A DNA stretch of 64,000 nucleotides. Origin: Actinomycetota bacterium. Its GTDB lineage: Bacteria > Actinomycetota > Acidimicrobiia > Acidimicrobiales > JAMCPD01. The position numbers and the translations under genes were made by a program. The stretch is from assembly GCA_023379935.1 (NCBI GenBank), contig JAMCPD010000010.1, positions 1 to 64,000 on the forward strand, given 5' to 3'. Below, piece after piece: positions 8,444 to 15,499 of this stretch. The notes under the pieces were generated by a model. That model worked only from the letters and a program-made list of their open reading frames with translations, did not search any database and was not told where the DNA came from. Each line of letters opens with the position of its first letter. Positions within the stretch are counted from its first letter, which is position 1.

Positions 8444-11209
8444 ATGAACATTGATGACTTTACACAGCAACTTCCGGATGCAGATCCATCTGAAACAGCC
8501 GAATGGATAGACTCTTTTAATACAGTTATAGATGTACACGGCAAGACAAGAGCACGATTTTTGCTTATGAAACTGCTGGAACAAGCCAAGGAATCTCAGG
8601 TGGGAATATCCGCTCCCGCCTCAACACCTTATATCAACACAATCCCTACTGAAGCTGAACCGTGGTTTCCCGGCAATGAGGATATAGAAAGGCGTATACG
8701 CGCTTACATACGCTGGAATGCGGCAATCATGGTTCTTCGTGCCAATATACGTTCTCCTGGAATTGGAGGGCACTTGTCGACATACGCTAGTTCGGCTGCT
8801 TTATTTGAGGTTGGATTTAACCACTTTTTTAAGGGAAAACAGGGCAACAAAGCGGGAGATCAGGTATTTTTCCAAGGCCATGCTTCTCCCGGAATATACG
8901 CAAGGGCCTTTTTAGAAGGACGCCTTAGTGAAGAACAGCTAGACAACTTCCGTTTTGAAACTCATGGAAACGGGCTGTCAAGTTATCCTCATCCACGTTC
9001 AATGCCGGATTTCTGGGAGTTTCCAACAGTATCCATGGGGCTTGGACCTTTATGTGCCATCTATCAGGCTCATTTTAATCGCTACCTACTGAACCGTCAT
9101 ATAGTTGACACATCCCAGAGTAGAGTCTGGTGTTTTGCGGGAGATGGAGAGTTCGACGAACCGGAAAGCTTGGGAGCTTTAGGAGTAGCAGCAAGAGAAG
9201 GTCTTGACAACCTAACATTCGTCATTAACTGCAACCTCCAACGTTTGGACGGACCGGTAAGAGGTAACGGAAAAATAATTCAGGAGCTTGAGAGCATTTT
9301 TAGAGGATTTGGTTGGAATGTCATAAAGGTGATCTGGGGATCAAAATGGGATGAACTGCTGGCAAAAGACACTGATGGGGTGCTGGTGAACAAGATGAAC
9401 ACTACGCTTGACGGTGACTTCCAAAAGTACGCAACAGAAACAGGCGCTTATATACGGGAGCATTTTTTTGGTCCCGACCCTCGCCTGCGTAATATGGTTG
9501 AACACTTAAGCGACAAACAGCTTCAAGCTCTTCCAAGGGGTGGACATGATTATAAAAAGCTATATAGTGCTTATAAAGTAGCCACCGAGCACAAAGGTTC
9601 TCCTACCGTCATACTTGCAAAAACAGTTAAGGGTTGGGCACTTGGTCCTGAAATAGAAGCTCGCAATGCTACGCACCAGATTAAAAAAATGAACAAAGCC
9701 CAACTCATTGCCTTACGCGATAGGTTGGGGCTGGAAAAGGAGATACCTGATCTAACAGTTGCTTTAGGTCCCGACGACAAATCTCACCTTGACCGACCAC
9801 CCTATTATCGTCCGCCTGAAGACTCGGAGGTATACAGGTACATGATGCAACGGCGCACTGCTTTGAACGGCTGCTTGCCTCAACGGGTAGTAAGAAGCTC
9901 ACCACTCCCCCTACCGGATGGAGATATATTTGCAGAGTTTGAAAAAGGATCCAACAATCGGAAGGTCTCAACGACAATGGCATTTGCAACAATGCTTAAA
10001 TACCTACTGAGAGATGAAAAAATAGGAAAATTAATAGTTCCGATCATTCCAGATGAGGCAAGAACATTCGGGCTTGACCCACTATTCAATGAAGTTCAGA
10101 TTTACTCCCCAGTGGGACAAAACTACACACCGGTCGACTCCGACCTACTGCTTTCATACAAAGAAAGCGTATCCGGCCAAATGCTGGAGGAAGGCATCAC
10201 GGAAGCAGGCGCTACCGCAAGCTTCATGGCAGCTTCAACCGCATATGCTACTTGGAGTCAACCCATGATACCATTCTTCTTGTTTTATTCCATCTTTGGT
10301 TTTGGACGGGTAGGAGACCTGATGTGGGCTTTGGGCGATATAAGGGGAAGAGGATTTTTGATGGGATGTACCGCTGGACGCACTACCCTAAATGGTGAAG
10401 GGCTTCAACATGCTGATGGGCATTCTTTAATACTTGCATCTGTAATACCCAACTTAAGGGTTTATGACTGTGCTTTTGCTTACGAAATAACCTGCATTCT
10501 CCAAGATGGCATTAAGCGTATGTACGGGCCTGAACCTGAAGACTGCTTTTACTACTTAACCTTATATAATGAAAACTATCCAATGCCTGGGTTACCCAAT
10601 AACGCAGAGGAAGCTTTAAGAGTGAAGAATGGTATATCGGCCGGCATGTATCTATTTTCTCCCACTACTGAAACTACTTCCACTAACAGATTTGCCAAAA
10701 TTTTATTTTCTGGAACTGGGTTTGCCTCTGCTATGGAAGCACAACAAATACTGAATAAGAAATGGTCTATAAGTTCTGAATGTTGGTCAGTCACCTCTTA
10801 CAAGGCACTGCGTGAAGAAGCTCTCAACACGGAAAGATGGAACCGCCTACATCCAAATCAACAACCTCGTATACCCTACATAACACAACAACTTTCCAAT
10901 ACTGCTATCCATACACACACAACTGCTCAGGATGTACCCATAGTAGCTGTTAGCGACTTTATGAAAGCAGTACCAGACCAAGTGGCACGCTGGATACCAG
11001 GAACATATATTTCTTTGGGAACAGATGGTTTCGGACGCTCAGACACCAGAGAACAACTACGTAGGTATTTTGAAACAGATGCCGCACACATAGTTATCGC
11101 TGTATTATCAGCACTGGCTCAACATGGCAATAGCAACCCCGCGGAGATAAAATCTGCTATGCAATACTTTGGTATTGATCCTGATACAATGGACCGTTGG
11201 AGAATTTAG
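8444..11209 (+). CDS. aceE: Pyruvate dehydrogenase E1, homodimeric AceE type
   Basis: Thiamine-diphosphate enzyme that decarboxylates pyruvate and reductively acetylates the lipoyl arm of E2. 921 residues, close to the roughly 890-930 usual for AceE. The ThDP/Mg motif GDGEFDEPESLG followed by NLTFVINCNLQRLDGPVRGNGK is diagnostic, as is TLNGEGLQHADGHS in the C-terminal half and GTDGFGRSDTRE near the end. It sits alone on the plus strand, divergent to rnhA, 2.7 kb from the E2/E3 operon. In actinobacteria AceE works with a shared E2/E3, so the lpd-dlaT products here are the natural partners (inference). Confidence 0.96.
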   Translation: MNIDDFTQQLPDADPSETAEWIDSFNTVIDVHGKTRARFLLMKLLEQAKESQVGISAPASTPYINTIPTEAEPWFPGNEDIERRIRAYIRWNAAIMVLRANIRSPGIGGHLSTYASSAALFEVGFNHFFKGKQGNKAGDQVFFQGHASPGIYARAFLEGRLSEEQLDNFRFETHGNGLSSYPHPRSMPDFWEFPTVSMGLGPLCAIYQAHFNRYLLNRHIVDTSQSRVWCFAGDGEFDEPESLGALGVAAREGLDNLTFVINCNLQRLDGPVRGNGKIIQELESIFRGFGWNVIKVIWGSKWDELLAKDTDGVLVNKMNTTLDGDFQKYATETGAYIREHFFGPDPRLRNMVEHLSDKQLQALPRGGHDYKKLYSAYKVATEHKGSPTVILAKTVKGWALGPEIEARNATHQIKKMNKAQLIALRDRLGLEKEIPDLTVALGPDDKSHLDRPPYYRPPEDSEVYRYMMQRRTALNGCLPQRVVRSSPLPLPDGDIFAEFEKGSNNRKVSTTMAFATMLKYLLRDEKIGKLIVPIIPDEARTFGLDPLFNEVQIYSPVGQNYTPVDSDLLLSYKESVSGQMLEEGITEAGATASFMAASTAYATWSQPMIPFFLFYSIFGFGRVGDLMWALGDIRGRGFLMGCTAGRTTLNGEGLQHADGHSLILASVIPNLRVYDCAFAYEITCILQDGIKRMYGPEPEDCFYYLTLYNENYPMPGLPNNAEEALRVKNGISAGMYLFSPTTETTSTNRFAKILFSGTGFASAMEAQQILNKKWSISSECWSVTSYKALREEALNTERWNRLHPNQQPRIPYITQQLSNTAIHTHTTAQDVPIVAVSDFMKAVPDQVARWIPGTYISLGTDGFGRSDTREQLRRYFETDAAHIVIAVLSALAQHGNSNPAEIKSAMQYFGIDPDTMDRWRI

Positions 11210-11212
11210 CTA

Positions 11213-11229
11213 TCCCGGCCAAACCGGGA
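11213..11229 (+). terminator. Small hairpin after aceE
   Basis: TCCCGG (11213-11218) pairs perfectly with CCGGGA (11224-11229) around a 5-base loop, starting 3 bases after the aceE stop. There is no following T run, so intrinsic termination would be weak; it may be an mRNA 3' end stabiliser. Confidence 0.3.
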
Positions 11230-11361
11230 GTCTCCACCGTAACATCGCTAACAAGCAGAACCATAACTACCGTCAGACGCTGGCAGACCACCCGTATCTG
11301 TTCGGTCCAGAGGAGATATAAACCACCTACCAACTGTTACATTGGACGCAAGCCGATACAG

Positions 11362-11499
11362 TTAAAAGTGAAAAATCAATAAGGCTTGCACTGTCCGTAA
11401 CGGTGAAGGATCTGTTGCAAATAGCAGTATAACTCCTAATGTGGCAGTAACGGTTGCAACAAAAAAAGCTAACCTTTTATTTCGTACATTTGTTCGCAT
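11362..11499 (-). CDS. Small membrane peptide behind an SOS-type promoter, divergent to lexA
   Basis: 45 codons from ATG at 11499 to TAA at 11362. The product begins with a basic stretch (MRTNVRNKR) followed by one hydrophobic segment (LAFFVATVTATLGVILLFA) and a short tail, so a single-pass membrane peptide with its N terminus inside is expected. The frame continues past the TAA for 37 more sense codons to 11248, so the gene may once have been longer. It has the position of yneA in Bacillus, Rv2719c in mycobacteria and divS in corynebacteria, all SOS-induced division inhibitors next to lexA. No LysM domain is seen. Function as a division inhibitor is inference from position, topology and promoter only. 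Confidence 0.5.
   Translation of the reverse strand: MRTNVRNKRLAFFVATVTATLGVILLFATDPSPLRTVQALLIFHF
11483..11496 (-). promoter_or_regulatory. Second LexA-like box at codons 2-6 of the small peptide gene
   Basis: CGAACAAATGTACG on the minus strand matches CGAAC-N4-GTTCG with one mismatch. It lies directly behind the ATG at 11499, so repressor bound here would cover the transcription start region. Weaker than the upstream box and partly constrained by coding. Confidence 0.4.
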
Positions 11500-11506
11500 A
11501 TTCTTA

Positions 11507-11535
11507 TATAAACACAAACATATGTTCGGTGTCAA
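11507..11535 (-). promoter_or_regulatory. LexA-controlled promoter (SOS box in spacer)
   Basis: On the minus strand a perfect -35 TTGACA (11530-11535) is followed after 17 bases by TTTATA (overlapping TATATA). The spacer holds CGAACATATGTTTG (11515-11528), which differs by one base from the Gram-positive LexA box CGAAC-N4-GTTCG. The ATG at 11499 begins 8 bases after the -10 box, so the transcript should be leaderless. Confidence 0.7.
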
Positions 11536-11774
11536 GTATTAAACAAAAAAATATTAAACTTTATTTTTTAGTGCAAGTGCGACATATCCATAACCTTGTC
11601 GGTCTGCATATCTCCCACTAAATCAGGCATGCAACTGAACAGCAGTGCATGTCTTTCGTATCTATTCTATTTGAAGGAGATGGGAGCACAATTCCCATCG
11701 TCGAGGGCAGGAAGTTTAACATTAAATCAAACTAATGTTTGCATTTATCTTTAAAATACGGTAGCCTCCTTGAT
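11536..11774. other. lexA upstream region
   Basis: AT-rich intergenic region between the divergent SOS promoter and lexA. It contains the palindrome CAAAC-TAAT-GTTTG (11728-11741), a -10-like TAAAAT (11752-11757) and a single GGGAGCACA (11682-11690) resembling the repeats found upstream of the Tad cluster. No convincing gene is seen in it. Bases 11230-11361 on the other side hold only the continuation of the small-peptide frame. Confidence 0.4.
11728..11741 (+). promoter_or_regulatory. LexA autoregulatory operator (candidate)
   Basis: CAAACTAATGTTTG is a perfect inverted repeat (CAAAC/GTTTG, 4-base centre), related to the LexA box at 11515-11528 by the C-to-T change in both half-sites. It lies where the -35 box of lexA should be, 10 bases before TAAAAT. 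Autorepression of lexA is the rule in the family. Confidence 0.55.
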
Positions 11775-12515
11775 ATGACAATCAATAAAACTGATTCAAT
11801 CAACGAAGACGAATTGAGTATAAGGCGCAAAAAAATACTTGCTTTCATAAAGGAGGAAATCCAGAAAAAGGGATATCCTCCGTCTGTGAGGGAAATCGGA
11901 CAAGCGGTTGGACTATCTTCGCCTTCTACCGTACAAAGTCATCTCAATGTCTTAGAACGGCAAGGTTATATTAAACGCAGTCCGACCAAGTCAAGAACCT
12001 TGTCTATTCAACACAATGACAACCAGGACCAAGTTGTTGATATCAAACCGTCACTTTTACAACCGCAACAGTCGCAATCCAATACAACGGATAACAAAGA
12101 ATGGTCAGAAAGCTTAAACGAAGTTCCCCTAATTGGAAATGTAGCCGCCGGAACCGGAGTACTGGCTCTGGAAAATCTTGAAGAAACTATACCGTTACCG
12201 GAATTATTTACAGGAAAAGGGAAAGTATTTATGCTCCGAGTGCGAGGAGATTCTATGATAGAGTCCGGTATTTTTGATGGCGACTATGTGGTAGTGCGCC
12301 AACAACCGACCGCTCTAGAGGGAGAGATCGTGGTGGCAGGGATACCACAAGAAGAAGCAACCGTTAAGTTTTTTACTACCACCGACAAGAGCGCTGGTAT
12401 GAACAGCAAGGTTGTACTTAAACCAGCAAACTCTTCAATGGACCCAATCACATTGGACCCGAGAGATGTAACCATATATGGTAAGGTTGTTTCGGTACTA
12501 CGTAAATTATCATAA
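11775..12515 (+). CDS. lexA: SOS repressor LexA
   Basis: Represses DNA-damage genes and self-cleaves on RecA filaments. Residues 13-75 form the winged helix (VREIGQAVGLSSPSTVQSHLNVLERQGYIKR). The autocleavage site is A125-G126 in GNVAAGTG, and the Ser/Lys dyad is S160 (RGDSMIESGI) and K198 (EEATVKFF). The linker (residues 75-118) is long and rich in Q, N and S. I start at the ATG 11775, since an upstream TTG at 11739 would run through the -10 box. No ribosome site precedes it; with TAAAAT at 11752-11757 the leader would be about 11 bases. Convergent with the next gene, 2 bases apart. Confidence 0.95.
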   Translation: MTINKTDSINEDELSIRRKKILAFIKEEIQKKGYPPSVREIGQAVGLSSPSTVQSHLNVLERQGYIKRSPTKSRTLSIQHNDNQDQVVDIKPSLLQPQQSQSNTTDNKEWSESLNEVPLIGNVAAGTGVLALENLEETIPLPELFTGKGKVFMLRVRGDSMIESGIFDGDYVVVRQQPTALEGEIVVAGIPQEEATVKFFTTTDKSAGMNSKVVLKPANSSMDPITLDPRDVTIYGKVVSVLRKLS

Positions 12516-12517
12516 GC

Positions 12518-12967
12518 TCAACCGAGCCTAAGACTGCGCACTAAACCCGGTAGATGTTTTATCAGGGAAAAATGAAGTAATCCACTTCCGACTGTATCTT
12601 TGGCATCATTGGTAACGGTCCCAGGCAGAGTTGTCAATGTAGAAATCGGTTTTAACCAGTTGATAAGCTTTGTCCCATCAAACAAATAGTTGTTGCCATC
12701 ATCAGCAACAAAAGAAAGTGCATAGTGAATTCGTCTTTTGTACAGAGGTGAAATCTCCAGCTTACCGCTTGTTGGAACCTCTTCAGCAAAACCATCGATA
12801 TAAACCACTCCTGTTGCATCTCCCACTACTTGAACAGTCCATAACCGCATAAGAGGAAGCGACAAAGGGACTTTCACGTTAAGTTCGAAACAAAAAGGTC
12901 TTAGATGTCTCTCTCCCTTTTTGGCAAAAGTGCCTTCCATCACCTCTGCAAAAACAAAACTGTCCAC
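12518..12967 (-). CDS. Uncharacterised beta-rich protein (GMC/cholesterol-oxidase-associated domain type)
   Basis: About 150 residues. The pattern F-x-E-x-M-x-G at the N terminus, a central GVVYIDGFAEEVPTSGKLEI stretch, YALSFVADDGNNYLFDGTK and TTLPGTV...GSGLLHFSLIKHLPGLVRSL recall a beta-sandwich domain that in actinobacteria stands alone or follows GMC-type cholesterol-oxidase-like enzymes; this is from memory of the pattern and not a search. The GTG at 12967 is preferred: an extended -10 (TATACT, 12974-12979) ends 6 bases upstream, suggesting a leaderless message, whereas a TTG at 13006 lies upstream of it. Function unknown, perhaps lipid or steroid binding. Confidence 0.6.
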   Translation of the reverse strand: MDSFVFAEVMEGTFAKKGERHLRPFCFELNVKVPLSLPLMRLWTVQVVGDATGVVYIDGFAEEVPTSGKLEISPLYKRRIHYALSFVADDGNNYLFDGTKLINWLKPISTLTTLPGTVTNDAKDTVGSGLLHFSLIKHLPGLVRSLRLG

Positions 12968-13022
12968 AGGGGTAGTATAGCATAAGCGCTGTGATAGAAG
13001 TAACAAGATATAACAGTTCCAC

Positions 13023-13904
13023 CTATACAGATCTGGTGCAGTTATGATATTTGGACAGTTTCAGATACAACTCAACAGTTTGGGGATGTAAAAAGTTCAA
13101 AACTTGCTGTTCGATGCACCGGTTAGCTAACCCACGACGGTTATCAGCACGATGTCTGGACTGATCGTCGCCCAAGCGGCTATCAAGTTCCATTACTTTG
13201 ACAAGTTCTTTCATGACAGCTTCCACTCCCCAAGAATATCCTGCCAAGTCTGCTGCTCGCATGAGCAAGCAGTAAAGCCTCTCGTCATACGGGCTCGCAC
13301 TTAGAGCTTTTCTAGCCGCCCATTGTGCTGTTTCGAAGTCCCCTTTCGCTAACGATTTTTCAGCCGTATACAGAGCAACAGATGTTATCTCAGACTCCAT
13401 TAAAGCTACCCATCCTTCCATCACCGGCCAATCAGAATAACGCAAAGATTCAAATGGCCTCCCCCTTACAAGCTGCAGTGCCTGCTCCCATAAACCATTA
13501 TCGGCCAAATTCTTGAAGTTCATCCAATCTGTACCCACGCTATCAGCTAACCGTAAATGTCCTCTAGCTCTTGGCAGGTGGTCCATACCATTTTCCCCAC
13601 GTCCAAGTGAGCGGCGTGCTACTGAAGTAAGCGAATGAAGTCCCGATGCCGCCATAAGTTTATCGGGCCATAATGCTGTAGCCCATACTTCGTTACTCAC
13701 AGCACGCCGATGCATCGCTAGATAAACAATAAGTTCAGTTGCCCAGCTGCGTTTTATCGGCCGCTCCAAGCCCCATATTTCAACAGGACCTAATACACGT
13801 ACCTCCACCTCAAAGCTGTCGGTAACAACGGCACCGTTTATACTGTTTATACTGTTTATAGGAGACATCGTGGCAGCATCTGTCATTGTCATCACTATCT
13901 TCAT
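13023..13904 (-). CDS. BTAD (SARP-like) transcriptional regulator
   Basis: 293 residues. Residues 33-105 look like a winged-helix domain (VRVLGPVEIWG, ELIVYLAMHR, VWATALWPD), and residues 110-235 like the helical bacterial transcriptional activator domain (LVRGRPFESLRYSDW, AARKALSASPYDERLYCLLMRAADLAG, AVMKELVKVME). It is clearly paralogous to the last 240 residues of the membrane protein encoded at 23518-26088, sharing IYLAM, ALWP, GRPFE, WAAR and DERLY-LMRA at the same spacing. It therefore probably regulates the Tad pilus locus. Two GGGAGTAA repeats 12 bases apart lie between its promoter region and start (13921-13937), suggesting autoregulation. The tail after residue 240 is Arg-rich and unassigned. 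Confidence 0.8.
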   Translation of the reverse strand: MKIVMTMTDAATMSPINSINSINGAVVTDSFEVEVRVLGPVEIWGLERPIKRSWATELIVYLAMHRRAVSNEVWATALWPDKLMAASGLHSLTSVARRSLGRGENGMDHLPRARGHLRLADSVGTDWMNFKNLADNGLWEQALQLVRGRPFESLRYSDWPVMEGWVALMESEITSVALYTAEKSLAKGDFETAQWAARKALSASPYDERLYCLLMRAADLAGYSWGVEAVMKELVKVMELDSRLGDDQSRHRADNRRGLANRCIEQQVLNFLHPQTVELYLKLSKYHNCTRSV

Positions 13905-13914
13905 TTTGTGACCA

Positions 13915-13940
13915 TCATTACTCCCACCTTTACTCCCAAA
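13915..13940 (-). promoter_or_regulatory. GGGAGTAA direct repeats upstream of the BTAD gene
   Basis: On the minus strand GGGAGTAAAGGT is followed directly by GGGAGTAATGAT, a 12-base direct repeat ending about 10 bases before the ATG at 13904. The second copy runs into an AATGAT that could serve as -10. SARP/BTAD regulators are known to bind direct repeats of about one helical turn near -35, so this is a candidate autoregulatory site. Confidence 0.4.
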
Positions 13941-13973
13941 ACTCGGGTTTCTGTAGATTCCTACAAAAAATTT

Positions 13974-14423
13974 TCATATGACAGTGTCTGATATGGTAGG
14001 CTCCTCGTAAGTAAGAAATGGATTGATAACTCTGGCTTTGCCATACAATGCCCCATTTTGCATATCCTCACTATATATAGCACTACAGTTTAGATCCATT
14101 GCCGCTTGTACAATTGCAGAATCGTAAAAGCTAAGTGAATACCGTTCATAAGTTTCAAGCACCCTAAGGTAAAATAAATCGTCCGGGATATGTGCCAGCA
14201 GAGGCATTAGAATCTCCCGTACAATCTCACGGACATCCGCTGTTTTGAGTGGTAACACCGATTTCTTGAGCACTACATTGCAAAATTCATGTATTACCTG
14301 TGTGCTTATACAACCTTTTTTTGAAGAGATACAATCTACCAGCAACCGTCTAGCTACTTGCGATTTTTGTATCTCAGTCTCATCATGTGCATAAAGCAGT
14401 ATACTGGTGTCAATAAACAACAC
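13974..14423 (-). CDS. PIN-domain toxin (VapC-like)
   Basis: 149-residue PIN-domain ribonuclease. The acidic metal-binding residues are in place: D5 (FIDTSIL), E46 (IHEF), D101 (YDSAIV) and E119/D120 (SEDMQNG). It follows the antitoxin gene with 3 bases between, GTG start at 14423. Its usual role is cleavage of tRNA or rRNA when the antitoxin is degraded, causing growth arrest. The subclass is the one with the SFYDSAIV...C-x-AIYSEDM pattern common in free-living bacteria. The target RNA cannot be predicted. Confidence 0.88.
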   Translation of the reverse strand: MLFIDTSILLYAHDETEIQKSQVARRLLVDCISSKKGCISTQVIHEFCNVVLKKSVLPLKTADVREIVREILMPLLAHIPDDLFYLRVLETYERYSLSFYDSAIVQAAMDLNCSAIYSEDMQNGALYGKARVINPFLTYEEPTISDTVI

Positions 14424-14426
14424 GTT

Positions 14427-14657
14427 TTAGCGCTCGTTCATTTCATCACGTGATAATTTTTTCCCCACACATAGGTAGTTTATTCGCTTCCATAGTGCTC
14501 CAAGCCTATCGGCAACATCCCCATCGGGGGATTGCCGTTCATTAATTTCTTCAAGCCACTGGCGAAACATTTCGTTTAGCGTAGTATGTTTTTGTTTGGC
14601 AACTTCACGTGCTTGGTCAATAGCATCTGCTTTTGCAGAAAATGTTATGTTCTTCAT
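14427..14657 (-). CDS. Ribbon-helix-helix antitoxin (VapB-like)
   Basis: 76 residues starting MKNITFSAKADAID, the beta strand of an RHH DNA-binding fold, followed by QAREVAKQKHTTLNEMFRQWLEEI (the two helices) and a C-terminal part that should wrap the toxin. The ATG at 14657 is preferred to an upstream frame start at 14687 because the promoter TTGACT-17-TACACT ends 6 bases before it, making the mRNA leaderless. Two GTGTACAC palindromes overlap this promoter, so it should repress its own operon together with the PIN toxin. Confidence 0.82.
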   Translation of the reverse strand: MKNITFSAKADAIDQAREVAKQKHTTLNEMFRQWLEEINERQSPDGDVADRLGALWKRINYLCVGKKLSRDEMNER

Positions 14658-14663
14658 AATATA

Positions 14664-14692
14664 AGTGTACACAACCAGTGTACACAAGTCAA
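14664..14692 (-). promoter_or_regulatory. Promoter and operator of the toxin-antitoxin operon
   Basis: Minus strand: -35 TTGACT (14687-14692), 17-base spacer, -10 TACACT (14664-14669). Two copies of the 8-base palindrome GTGTACAC sit at 14678-14685 (in the spacer) and 14665-14672 (over the -10), centre to centre 13 bases. Binding of RHH antitoxin dimers there would block RNA polymerase. Confidence 0.65.
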
Positions 14693-14818
14693 CTCAACTG
14701 GTATTCCAAAAACTGTAAACCTCCTCCACTGGTGAGAGTCAAGGACTGCGAACTCCCAATATTTCCTACAAAAATTAAATCTCAAATTTTTTTAAAAAAA
14801 TAATCGAAATGTGTAACT

Positions 14819-14854
14819 GGGAGTACAAATGGGAGCACATCTGGGAACAGGGAT
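14819..14854 (+). promoter_or_regulatory. Three 12-base direct repeats upstream of the Tad cluster
   Basis: GGGAGTACAAAT, GGGAGCACATCT and GGGAACAGGGAT follow one another without gap at 14819, 14831 and 14843. The first two match at 9 of 12 bases and share GGGAG-ACA with each other; the GGGAGtA core also occurs twice, at the same 12-base period, in front of the BTAD regulator gene at 13904. The array ends 18 bases before the first gene of the Tad locus. Candidate activator-binding site. Confidence 0.5.
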
Positions 14855-14872
14855 AAGCAAACTTTGCACATT

Positions 14873-15499
14873 ATGTACAAACAAAAACAGAAATCAAAAC
14901 AAAAACAGAAATCATTTATTATATTGCTTTCGTTCTTACCCGGCTTCTGGTTGAGTAGCATTATCATAAGCGCATGTGGAAGTAGCCCCGTGTCACAATC
15001 AAATACCACTCAACACTCCAAAGCAAGAAAGACTGCAACTACGTCCAATATCGTAGACGGGATAAACCAAGATACTCCTCAAGCACAAGCTGTCCTGACA
15101 GCTTGGCACAACTCTCTTATAGCAGCCCAAAATGCACTTCTTACTGAAAACCCATTTTATCCACAGCTACTTTCCACCACCCTTCCACCACAGCTTTATC
15201 ATATTCAGTCAATAGTTATCGACTGGAAACGCCAAGGCTGGAAGGCAGCCGGAAGGTATGAAGTTGGTCCTGTGGAAGTAACCTCGTTGAGCAGCAATAC
15301 TGCTGTTATCAATGGGTGTGGATATGACAAGATGTATGCCTACATACCAAGTACCGGGCAACCCGTTCCTGGACAACCCGGACACATAAATAAAAGCCCA
15401 ACCGAAGCAGTAGCTACGCTTGTCCGATCGTTACCTGGTTGGAAAGTAAGTCAAGCAACCGGAACTCACCATTGGAGCAAGCCATGCCCCGTATCGTAA
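14873..15499 (+). CDS. Secreted lipoprotein, first gene of Tad locus
   Basis: About 208 residues. A very basic start (MYKQKQKSKQKQKS, encoded by an 18-base direct repeat), a hydrophobic core and a lipobox-like I-S-A-C with cysteine near residue 35 suggest a lipid-anchored surface protein. The mature part (AVLTAWHNSLIAAQNALLTENPFYPQLLSTTLPPQL) looks like the NTF2-like fold of small exported proteins in actinobacteria; assignment is tentative. ATG 14873 is chosen over TTG 14864 for the better signal sequence. It overlaps the next gene by 16 bases, so it belongs to the pilus operon. It may be an assembly or anchoring factor; no function is proven. Confidence 0.65.
   Translation: MYKQKQKSKQKQKSFIILLSFLPGFWLSSIIISACGSSPVSQSNTTQHSKARKTATTSNIVDGINQDTPQAQAVLTAWHNSLIAAQNALLTENPFYPQLLSTTLPPQLYHIQSIVIDWKRQGWKAAGRYEVGPVEVTSLSSNTAVINGCGYDKMYAYIPSTGQPVPGQPGHINKSPTEAVATLVRSLPGWKVSQATGTHHWSKPCPVS

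Noticed and set aside
11197-11382. 61-residue frame after aceE
   Set aside because: Starts within the end of aceE and has low-complexity Thr/Arg content; the opposite strand better explains the region.
14864-14920. KQKQKS repeat at the lipoprotein N terminus as a regulatory repeat
   Set aside because: It codes for the basic n-region of a signal peptide; the 18-base duplication is explained by that.
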